From NCBI GenBank assembly GCA_021816165.1, contig JAKAYZ010000120.1:1-6835 (forward strand): 6,835 nucleotides of DNA, written 5' to 3'. Shown here in pieces: positions 1 through 5,163 of the stretch. Source of the stretch: Planctomycetota bacterium. Lineage in GTDB: Bacteria > Planctomycetota > Phycisphaerae > WQYP01. Position numbers and translations under genes: made by a program. The notes beneath the pieces are model-generated. The model made no database searches, had not been told where the DNA came from, and worked only from the letters and a program-made list of their open reading frames with translations. Position 1 is the first letter of the stretch. Every line of letters starts with the position of its first letter.

Positions 1-234
1 CATACTCTGTCCACGGCTATGTAAGAAGCGCGCAACGACGCCGGAGGCCAAAAGCAGCAGCTATTTTCTCGCAATGCGTAAGTACCGCCCGGGCACGAAT
101 CCTGCTGTATGCCTCTTTTAGCAGGCAATTTGCCTTTCCATTGCCGCCTGTCTGCCCAGAGTTTAGGCAGAATTGGGTGAGCTTGGCGGCTTGCCGCAAG
201 TCTGGTGCAGGCCCGCAGTTGGTTGTGCAGGCAG
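1..234. other. Gene-free, hairpin-rich stretch upstream of the first amt promoter
   Basis: I see no convincing coding region here. Open frames crossing it (one on each strand) have shadow-like composition and run through the promoter downstream. The stretch contains several short inverted repeats: CCTGCT 101-106 with AGCAGG 120-125, GGCAAT 124-129 with ATTGCC 140-145, and TCTGCC 151-156 with GGCAGA 166-171. They could be the 3' end or terminator region of a gene left of the window, or an upstream regulatory region. The right end carries the direct repeats described separately. Confidence 0.5.
203..232 (+). promoter_or_regulatory. Direct repeat pair, possible activator binding site upstream of the sigma-54 promoter
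   Basis: TGGTGCAGGC at 203-212 and TTGTGCAGGC at 223-232 match at 9 of 10 positions and start exactly 20 bp apart, about two helical turns, so both would face the same side of the DNA. The second copy ends 2 bp before the sigma-54 core. The GGTGCA core resembles one half of an NtrC site, but the expected palindrome partner is absent and enhancer sites usually lie further upstream. The repeat is seen directly; its role as a binding site is inferred. Confidence 0.35.
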
Positions 235-250
235 TGGCACAGTGTTTGCT
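235..250 (+). promoter_or_regulatory. Sigma-54 (RpoN) promoter core for the first ammonium transporter
   Basis: TGGCACAGTGTTTGCT matches the sigma-54 consensus TGGCAC-N5-TTGC(A/T) at every fixed position. The -24 GG is at 236-237 and the -12 GC at 248-249, separated by exactly 10 bp. Transcription would start near 260, giving a leader of about 330 nt before the start codon at 591. Sigma-54 control is typical of ammonium transporter genes and implies an NtrC-like enhancer-binding activator acting from upstream, perhaps partly outside this window. Confidence 0.75.
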
Positions 251-327
251 GTTATATCTGGCGATGCTGGTAGCGTTATTGAAAGCTATCAATTGACGGC
301 AATGTGTAGTTGCCGGGGTGAATGTGC

Positions 328-351
328 CAAGGTCTTCGCGCAAGGACCTTG
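328..351 (+). other. Leader hairpin
   Basis: CAAGGTCTT (328-336) pairs with AAGGACCTTG from 343 to 351, giving a 9-bp stem with one G-U pair and a 6-nt loop CGCGCA. It lies inside the predicted amt1 leader, upstream of the mini-ORF. There is no U tract after it, so it is not a typical terminator. A function in leader folding is inferred only. Confidence 0.4.
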
Positions 352-380
352 TTCGCAGGTGGTGCGCGCAGGAAAGGAAC

Positions 381-403
381 AGGAGGTCAGCATGTTGAAA
401 TAG
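381..403 (+). other. Three-codon leader mini-ORF with perfect Shine-Dalgarno
   Basis: AGGAGG at 381-386 is a perfect Shine-Dalgarno sequence. Five bases later ATG TTG AAA TAG (392-403) would encode Met-Leu-Lys-stop. It is the strongest ribosome-binding signal in the window, yet the frame closes after three codons. It lies about 190 nt upstream of amt1, inside the predicted leader. Such minimal ORFs can act through ribosome stalling or occupancy on downstream structure, but here that is inference. It could equally be a chance purine-rich run. Confidence 0.35.
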
Positions 404-502
404 AGGCATTGGCTGAGTCCAGGAGAAAAGAGGGGCCGGTGCGCATGCCGGTAGCCCAGGGATGCCGTCATGAGGCCAGCCTGGTTGGTTCTTCGGTTTT
501 TG

Positions 503-564
503 AGGAAGTAGTACAGTGGTCCGCATTTTTTTCCGCGTGTGCCGGAAAAGCGGATCACCTTCCT
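503..564 (+). other. Extended stem-loop in the amt1 5' leader
   Basis: Nested pairing spans this stretch. AGGAAG 503-508 pairs with CTTCCT 559-564. GTGGTCCGC 516-524 pairs with GCGGATCAC 550-558, with one G-U pair. TTTTCCG 529-535 pairs with CGGAAAA 543-549, enclosing a 7-nt loop. The three helices (22 pairs) are interrupted by one-sided bulges of 7 and 4 nt on the 5' side. The structure ends 15 nt before the amt1 ribosome-binding site (GGAG at 580-583), so it could influence translation or mRNA stability. The pairing is seen; no known riboswitch class is recognised. Confidence 0.5.
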
Positions 565-590
565 GAGGTACGCTTAAATGGAGATATTTT

Positions 591-2099
591 ATGCTTTCAG
601 AAGGCCTGTTTAACAGGCAGCGGATACGCTGGTTATCGATCATGGCTTTGGTCATGATGGTGATCATGCTGGCCGCTCCCCTGTTCGCTCAAACCACAAC
701 CGCTCCAGCTCCGCCAAACAGCGCGCCGGCGGCGGTCAATTATGCCACCCCCACCTGGCTTTCGCATGGCGATACGGCTTGGCAGCTCATTGCCGCCACC
801 ATCGTGGGCATGCAAAGCATTCCGGGTTTGGCCATTCTTTATGGTGGCGTGGTCAAGAAAAAGTGGGCTGTCAATTCCGCCTTCATGGTTTTTTACGCTT
901 TTTCGGCCGTGCTTATCGCGTGGCTGCTGTGGGCGTACAACATGGGTTTCGGTCCGGGGTGGACGACATTTCTCGGACATCCGGCACCAGTGGCCAGTAT
1001 GTTGGATGAATTGAACCAAGCCATTGTGCCCGGTCAGAATCCGGCGTCACCCTTTGCTACGGCGGCGTTTCCGATGTCCGCCATGGTTTACTTCCAGTTT
1101 GTGTTTGCGGCCATCACGTTGATTTTAATCGCCGGATCGCTCTTTGGTCGCATGAGCTTTGTGGCTTGGATGCTTTTTGTTCCGCTGTGGCTGACGTTTT
1201 CCTATACCGTCGGGGCCTTTTCCCTGTGGGGCGGAGGCTGGTTGGCACAATGGGGTGTGATTGACTATTCAGGTGGATATGTGATTCACCTGGCTGCGGG
1301 CGCCAGCGCCTTCACTGCAGCAGCGATCATTGGACCGCGACTTCCGCAGGATCGCAGCAACTTCAAAGCCAACAATATCCTGATGGTGCTGGCCGGTGCC
1401 GGCATGGTATGGTTGGGTTGGAACGGCTTCAACGGCGGTGATCCATATTCGGCTAATGCCGATGCCGCGGTCGCTGTCTTGAATACCAATGTGGCGACTG
1501 CCGCTGCCCTCTTGGTGTGGATGCTTTGCGATTACGCCAAGTATGGCAAGCCCTCGGTGCTTGGTGCGGTCAATGGCATGATTGCCGGCTTGGTCGCTAT
1601 TACACCCTCTGCTGGTGTGTGCAACGGTTACGGTGCACTCATCGTTGGGCTTTGTGCTGGCACCATTCCGTGGTTCACCATGAATGTCCTTGGCTCCAAG
1701 CTTGCCATCTTCAAAAAGGTGGATGACTGCCTGGGTGTTGTGCATACGCATGGAGTGGCCGGCCTGACCGGGGGCCTGTTGGTTGGCCTCCTGGCCACCA
1801 CTCAGGGTGAATCTGCCTTTGCTTGTGTGAACACCAACGGCGGCTTGTTTTACGGTGGTGGAATACACCAGTTGCAGTTGCAGCTTTGGGGGGCGGTGTT
1901 CATCATCGCACTCAATGTGATTTTGACTGCTGTAATTCTCTACGTGATCAAGATCTTTGTGCCGCTGCGCATGTCGGATGCCATGCTCAAGATCGGCGAT
2001 CATGCAGTCCACGGTGAAGAGGCTTATGGGCTTGCCGAGGACGACTACAGCGACTCAGAGCCCGCAGCGACGGGGCACGCTCCGCGTGTGTCAGTGTAA
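591..2099 (+). CDS. amt: Ammonium transporter (Amt family), divergent type
   Basis: This 502-residue inner-membrane channel conducts ammonium/ammonia into the cell. Residues 12-33 form a signal peptide, with likely cleavage after Ala33 (PLFA/QTTT). About eleven membrane segments follow. Twin pore histidines align at His233 (in DYSGGYVIH) and His387 (in HTHGVAG). Other conserved positions are the Phe gate Phe172 (in FQFVF), Phe280 (in GFNGGD), Trp213 and Asp225. Two positions are unusual: the E. coli AmtB Ser219 equivalent is Asp284, and the Glu of the usual AER motif is Gly186. I recall GFNGGDPY as typical of a distinct Amt subgroup. The C-terminal tail keeps the HGEEAYG motif but adds an acidic extension (AEDDYSDSE). 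Start at ATG 591 is supported by GGAG at 580-583, 7 nt upstream; ATG 642 lacks such a site. No PII gene is adjacent. Confidence 0.95.
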   Translation: MLSEGLFNRQRIRWLSIMALVMMVIMLAAPLFAQTTTAPAPPNSAPAAVNYATPTWLSHGDTAWQLIAATIVGMQSIPGLAILYGGVVKKKWAVNSAFMVFYAFSAVLIAWLLWAYNMGFGPGWTTFLGHPAPVASMLDELNQAIVPGQNPASPFATAAFPMSAMVYFQFVFAAITLILIAGSLFGRMSFVAWMLFVPLWLTFSYTVGAFSLWGGGWLAQWGVIDYSGGYVIHLAAGASAFTAAAIIGPRLPQDRSNFKANNILMVLAGAGMVWLGWNGFNGGDPYSANADAAVAVLNTNVATAAALLVWMLCDYAKYGKPSVLGAVNGMIAGLVAITPSAGVCNGYGALIVGLCAGTIPWFTMNVLGSKLAIFKKVDDCLGVVHTHGVAGLTGGLLVGLLATTQGESAFACVNTNGGLFYGGGIHQLQLQLWGAVFIIALNVILTAVILYVIKIFVPLRMSDAMLKIGDHAVHGEEAYGLAEDDYSDSEPAATGHAPRVSV

Positions 2100-2106
2100 G
2101 TTGTAT

Positions 2107-2144
2107 GGTATCGCCGCCCGTGGTTTGACCAGGGCGGCGATACC
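2107..2144 (+). terminator. Perfect inverted repeat after amt1, probable terminator or transcript-end hairpin
   Basis: GGTATCGCCGCCC (2107-2119) and GGGCGGCGATACC (2132-2144) are perfect 13-bp complements. The intervening bases extend the stem by TGGT/ACCA around a TTG loop, with one bulged G. It starts 8 nt after the amt1 stop codon. The downstream sequence TGTTTC is a poor U tract, so termination may be partial or the hairpin may mainly protect the mRNA end. Confidence 0.6.
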
Positions 2145-2165
2145 TGTTTCCGAGTGTTATGGTGC

Positions 2166-2195
2166 ATGAGCCTCGGCTTGACCGCCGAGGCTCAT
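2166..2195 (+). other. Second perfect hairpin, immediately upstream of the methyltransferase ribosome-binding site
   Basis: ATGAGCCTCGGC (2166-2177) and GCCGAGGCTCAT (2184-2195) are perfect 12-bp complements around a TTGACC loop. The loop hexamer TTGACC also occurs in the loop region of the preceding hairpin (2125-2130). There is no U tract after it, only CGCGCC, and the AGGAGG of the next gene begins 6 nt later. It could be a second part of a bipartite terminator, a protein-binding element, or a structure that affects translation of the methyltransferase. Confidence 0.5.
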
Positions 2196-2217
2196 CGCGC
2201 CAGGAGGCGGACCCGAG

Positions 2218-2943
2218 TTGCCGAAGCGCCACTATGACTTAGAGTTGCAGGGGATGTTCAAGAACATTCCGGGGATTGCTGCAATAACTCCCGTGACGGA
2301 GGAAAAGTATCCGCGTCGGGCCGGTTATCACCTGCACTATAAAACGCTTGTGCGCCGCAGCGAAACTGCATTCGAAGGCGCCAAGCTGGAAATCGGATCC
2401 GGGGACGCGGTGCTGGATTGGGGGTGTTCGGAGGGAGTCTCCACCGTGGTGCTGGCCAACCAGCACAAGAACAGCATCGTCATCGGCCTGGAGATATCCG
2501 AAACGAGAATAAGAATCGCCATGCGCCGTACGATCCGGCAGGCGCGGGATGGCTATGTAAGTGTATACAGCCCGACCATTGGCAGCCTGATCCACGAATA
2601 CCTTGATACGTATCAATGTGTGCCCCGGGGATTCGTGGTGGCCGACGGATACCAGTCGCCATTCGCAGACGGCATATTCCAGGCGGTTTACTGCAATCAC
2701 AACTTGTATTACGTGATAGAGGAGATGGAACCAGAAACTCTGCGTGTCCGGATGCACAGTATTGTCAGGCTGATTAAGCTGGGGGGGTATCTACTTATTT
2801 CGGGATGGGACGACTATGACATGCCCACTGCCATGATTTTTCAGCGCCGCGGCGGGGGGATGGACCCTATCTACGTAACGTACGGCCACAGCCAGGAGGA
2901 TATGAACCGAAGGATCCAGTTGCTTTATGATGCGTGCCGCTAG
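2218..2943 (+). CDS. Class I SAM-dependent methyltransferase, substrate unknown
   Basis: This 241-residue protein has a Rossmann-type S-adenosylmethionine-binding fold. Motif I is VLDWGCSEG (residues 65-73). The acidic end of strand 2 is Glu92 (VIGLEIS). The strand-4 region is VADGYQSPFADGIFQAV (141-157), followed by NHNLYYV, and strand 5 is KLGGYLLISGWDD (187-199). No signal peptide or membrane segment is seen, so it is probably cytosolic. The TTG start at 2218 is chosen because a perfect AGGAGG lies at 2202-2207, 10 nt upstream, and an in-frame stop precedes it at 2179. ATG 2254 has no properly spaced site. It sits between the two transporter genes, but nothing in its sequence points to nitrogen metabolism. 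It may be read through from amt1 across the two hairpins. The specific substrate (small molecule, RNA, protein) cannot be assigned. Confidence 0.8.
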   Translation: MPKRHYDLELQGMFKNIPGIAAITPVTEEKYPRRAGYHLHYKTLVRRSETAFEGAKLEIGSGDAVLDWGCSEGVSTVVLANQHKNSIVIGLEISETRIRIAMRRTIRQARDGYVSVYSPTIGSLIHEYLDTYQCVPRGFVVADGYQSPFADGIFQAVYCNHNLYYVIEEMEPETLRVRMHSIVRLIKLGGYLLISGWDDYDMPTAMIFQRRGGGMDPIYVTYGHSQEDMNRRIQLLYDACR

Positions 2944-2987
2944 GCATTCGTCCAGGTAATTGCAGCACCGCTCTAAAAATTGCGGTA

Positions 2988-3002
2988 CAGGCATCATGCC
3001 TG
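2988..3002 (+). terminator. Short hairpin after the methyltransferase gene, possible weak terminator
   Basis: CAGGCA (2988-2993) and TGCCTG (2997-3002) are perfect 6-bp complements around a TCA loop, followed by CCCATTTTC. It lies 45 nt after the methyltransferase stop. The stem is short and the T run weak and displaced, so this is only a candidate. Confidence 0.25.
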
Positions 3003-3218
3003 CCCATTTTCATGCTTCCTTCCTGGGGGGGCGGTGATACCTTGGTTGGACAGACTCCCGTTGCGTATATTTCGCCACACGCAGGGAACCCCGAGAGCAT
3101 ATTTCTAGCTCATGACATCTACCTGCGCATCATAGTTGCCTAAATTCGGTGCAACCATCGCGTTTGTATCGTCGTCCGTATATTTTGTGCCTAATTGATA
3201 AGCGATTCGTTTTAAGTC

Positions 3219-3231
3219 AATCAAATCGTAA
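3219..3231 (+). promoter_or_regulatory. Possible IHF site upstream of the second sigma-54 promoter
   Basis: AATCAAATCGTAA matches the IHF consensus WATCAANNNNTTR except at one base (A for the second T). It lies about 64 bp upstream of the -24 element in AT-rich DNA, where IHF commonly bends DNA between activator sites and sigma-54 promoters. AT-rich DNA gives such matches by chance, so this is tentative. Confidence 0.25.
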
Positions 3232-3293
3232 AGTGCCTTAAAATATGGCGTTTTAGATAATATGCCTATTATTTAATCCGACGCTGTTAAATA

Positions 3294-3309
3294 TGGCACG
3301 AAAATTGCC
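3294..3309 (+). promoter_or_regulatory. Sigma-54 (RpoN) promoter core for the amt-glnK pair
   Basis: TGGCACGAAAATTGCC fits TGGCAC-N5-TTGC(A/T) at all positions except the last (C). The -24 GG is at 3295-3296 and the -12 GC at 3307-3308, exactly 10 bp apart. Transcription would begin near 3320, leaving a leader of roughly 170-185 nt. Together with the near-identical core upstream of the first transporter, it points to coordinated nitrogen-limitation control. Confidence 0.8.
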
Positions 3310-3447
3310 TTATGTGGTTACATGACGCGTGGACGACTGGCATTGGTGCTTGCGTAGGCTCTGGTCAGTCCATCTATAGGTCACTTGGCAGGCGTTGAAA
3401 CGAATGATTCGGTACCTGTCTCCATGGTTGGTGGTGTTAAAGGTTGG

Positions 3448-3470
3448 GTCGATTTCTGAGTGAAACCGAC
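3448..3470 (+). other. Leader hairpin upstream of the second amt gene
   Basis: GTCGATTTC (3448-3456) pairs with GAAACCGAC (3462-3470) except for one A-C mismatch, around a TGAGT loop. It ends shortly before the two possible ribosome-binding sites of the transporter (GGAG at 3477-3480 and AGGA at 3494-3497). The rest of the leader from 3320 shows no other strong structure and no gene. A regulatory role is inferred from position only. Confidence 0.35.
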
Positions 3471-3503
3471 TTTGGTGGAGTGGCATTAATGAAAGGAACT
3501 CAC

Positions 3504-5069
3504 ATGAAGAGGCCGTTTGCTCGTTATCTTCAAGATTTGCATCGCTTTGGGCTTAGTCCGGGGCGCAGGCTCGCGGGCTGGCTGCATCCCTGCAGGCCCA
3601 CGGCCAGAATTTTGGTCGTAGCCGTCCTGCTGTTGGGTTGGCTTGGCTCGGCGGTTCCATCCATGGCCCAGACCGCAGCGCCGGTCGTAACGGCCACAAC
3701 CACCCAACCGGCGGTGCCGGCCAATATTACCAAAGCCATTAACACGGCGGTAGCCGCGGCTACCAGCAATGTGCCCCCGGCCTACAACGCCGGCGACACT
3801 GCCTGGATGCTTACCTCCACGGCATTGGTCATGGTAATGATGCCCGGCCTGGCCCTTTATTACGGCGGTATTGTCCGTAAAAAGAACTGGCTGGCCACCA
3901 TGTGGACTTCCTATGTAGCCTTGGGCGTCATCACGCTGCAATGGTTCATGTTCGGATACTGCCTGGCGTTCGGCCATAGTGTGCTCGGTGGCTTCATCGG
4001 ATGGAGCCCCAACACGCTCTTTTTATGGAAGGATTTTAATGCTGCCGGCGGCGGTTACGTGATGGATCGGTTGTCCTCGGCACCACATACTATTCCGGAT
4101 CTGGTCTTCTGCATGTTCCAGTTGATGTTTGCCATTATCACTCCGGCCTTAATTGCCGGTTCGGTGGCGGAACGCGTCAGTTTCCGCGGGTTTGTGGCCT
4201 TTATTTTCCTTTGGGCAACGCTGGTCTACGATCCGCTGGCGCATGCGGTTTGGGTTCCTACGGGCTGGCTGGCCAAGCTGGGCGCAGTCGATTTCGCCGG
4301 CGGAACCGTGGTTCATATTTCTTCGGGTGTAGCCGGGCTGGCCTTTTGCCTGGTGCTGGGAAAACGGATTGGTTATCCCAAGCATGTCATTCAACCCAAT
4401 GCCTTGGGCATGACGCTTACCGGGGCCGGTTTGCTTTGGTTCGGCTGGTACGGCTTCAATGCCGGGTCAGCCAATGCCGCCAATAATCTGGCCTGCATGG
4501 CCTTCACCAATACCACCATCGCCACCGCTATTGGCGGCTTGGCTTGGAACTTTGCCGAATACCTGCATCACCGCAGATGTACCACTTTGGGAATGGCTTC
4601 GGGTTTCGTGGCTGGTCTGGTGGCCATTACCCCGGCCTGCGGGTTTATTCAGCCGTGGTCAGCAGCCGTACTGGGTGTGATGGCGGGGATGATTTGTTAC
4701 TGGGGTGCCCAGATTAAAAACATCTTTGGCTACGATGATGCCCTGGATGCCTTTGGTGTACACGCTGTAGGCGGATATTTGGGTGCCATTATGACCGGGG
4801 TGTTCGCAGCGGCCGCCACCAATTCGGCCTGCCGGGGCTGGATCATGGATGGTCATTTCGGCCAGGTGGGCCTGCAATTCCTGGCCGCCTCAAACGCCGC
4901 CATCTATTCTTTCGTGGTGTCGTTGATTCTGGCTTGGGGTCTCGATAAGACCATTGGTATTCGGGTACCCGAACGCGTCGAGATCGAAGGTCTGGATATT
5001 GGTGTCCATGGCGAAAACGGCTGGGATATCGGCACATTGCCGGAGCCTGCGGTTTCCATGCTCGGATAA
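3504..5069 (+). CDS. amtB: Ammonium transporter, canonical AmtB type
   Basis: With the start used here the protein has 521 residues. It is an inner-membrane ammonium channel, expected to be a trimer. A long N-terminus leads into a signal peptide core at about residues 35-50, with likely cleavage at SMA/Q (after Ala55), then about eleven membrane segments. All AmtB hallmark positions are present: Phe209 (FQLMF), Trp250, Asp263 and His271 (DFAGGTVVH), Phe318 and Ser322 (GFNAGS), and His420 (FGVHAVGG). The AER motif (222-224) is intact. The cytoplasmic tail keeps EGLDIGVHGENGW, the conserved region involved in PII contact. ATG 3504 has AGGA 6 nt upstream. ATG 3489, with GGAG 8 nt upstream, is a real alternative, and a TTG at 3444 is less likely. 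The gene precedes a PII gene, the classical amtB-glnK pair in reversed order from E. coli, and has a sigma-54 promoter. Confidence 0.95.
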   Translation: MKRPFARYLQDLHRFGLSPGRRLAGWLHPCRPTARILVVAVLLLGWLGSAVPSMAQTAAPVVTATTTQPAVPANITKAINTAVAAATSNVPPAYNAGDTAWMLTSTALVMVMMPGLALYYGGIVRKKNWLATMWTSYVALGVITLQWFMFGYCLAFGHSVLGGFIGWSPNTLFLWKDFNAAGGGYVMDRLSSAPHTIPDLVFCMFQLMFAIITPALIAGSVAERVSFRGFVAFIFLWATLVYDPLAHAVWVPTGWLAKLGAVDFAGGTVVHISSGVAGLAFCLVLGKRIGYPKHVIQPNALGMTLTGAGLLWFGWYGFNAGSANAANNLACMAFTNTTIATAIGGLAWNFAEYLHHRRCTTLGMASGFVAGLVAITPACGFIQPWSAAVLGVMAGMICYWGAQIKNIFGYDDALDAFGVHAVGGYLGAIMTGVFAAAATNSACRGWIMDGHFGQVGLQFLAASNAAIYSFVVSLILAWGLDKTIGIRVPERVEIEGLDIGVHGENGWDIGTLPEPAVSMLG

Positions 5070-5090
5070 TCGGGTAGAATATGTACGGTG

Positions 5091-5130
5091 AAGAAGGGCT
5101 TTGGTGGCAAACCAAGCCAAAGCCCTTCTT
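5091..5130 (+). terminator. Strong intergenic hairpin between amtB and glnK, possible partial terminator or attenuator
   Basis: AAGAAGGGCTTTGG (5091-5104) and CCAAAGCCCTTCTT (5117-5130) are perfect 14-bp complements, followed by ATTTTATC. The loop can form a competing small helix (TTGGT with ACCAA). It lies 22 nt after the transporter stop and 33 nt before the PII start. The T run is short and begins with A, so some readthrough is likely. It may set the transporter to PII ratio or act as an mRNA processing or stability element. No good separate promoter for the PII gene is seen after it. Confidence 0.6.
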
Positions 5131-5163
5131 ATTTTATCAGCATCCTCTACATGGAGAAACAAC

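Larger units (their letters stand above)
2944..3293. promoter_or_regulatory. Gene-free upstream region of the second amt gene, AT-rich in its second half
   Basis: No credible gene is seen here; open frames on either strand are short and of non-protein-like composition. The first half is of average GC and includes a small hairpin after the methyltransferase. From about 3110 it becomes clearly AT-rich, with A/T runs and partial repeats (GTGCCTAA at 3187 and GTGCCTTAA at 3233; TTAAAATATGGC at 3238 and TTAAATATGGC at 3287). The composition and position just upstream of a sigma-54 core fit an enhancer and DNA-bending region. One GGTGCA half-site (3149-3154) is a weak candidate for activator binding. 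Confidence 0.45.

Noticed and set aside
173..403. 76-codon open frame on the plus strand upstream of amt1
   Set aside because: It spans the sigma-54 promoter core and has no protein-like pattern. Only its last three codons have a strong ribosome-binding site, which is reported as a mini-ORF.
322..657. 111-codon open frame on the plus strand overlapping the amt1 start
   Set aside because: It overlaps the clear amt1 coding frame, has no recognisable domain, and its region is better explained as a structured leader.
17..667. 216-codon open frame on the minus strand
   Set aside because: Composition is rich in Cys, His, Thr and Arg with no domain pattern. It runs antisense through the sigma-54 promoter, leader and start of amt1, and has no good context; it looks like a shadow frame.
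1269..2012. 247-codon open frame antisense to amt1
   Set aside because: It lies fully opposite a well-conserved transporter gene and is rich in His, Gln and Arg, as expected of the complement of membrane-protein codons.
2934..3143. 69-codon open frame after the methyltransferase gene
   Set aside because: It has no ribosome-binding site or recognisable pattern, it overlaps the methyltransferase end and crosses a hairpin, and a competing minus-strand frame over the same place is equally unconvincing.
5031..5043. GGCACATTGC near the end of amtB as a sigma-54 promoter for glnK
   Set aside because: It contains GGCAC and TTGC, but the spacing between them is only one base instead of five, so the strict GG-N10-GC rule fails.
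5075..5080. TAGAAT as a -10 box for a separate glnK promoter
   Set aside because: No acceptable -35 hexamer lies 16-18 bp upstream, and the strong hairpin at 5091-5130 would fall within its transcript.
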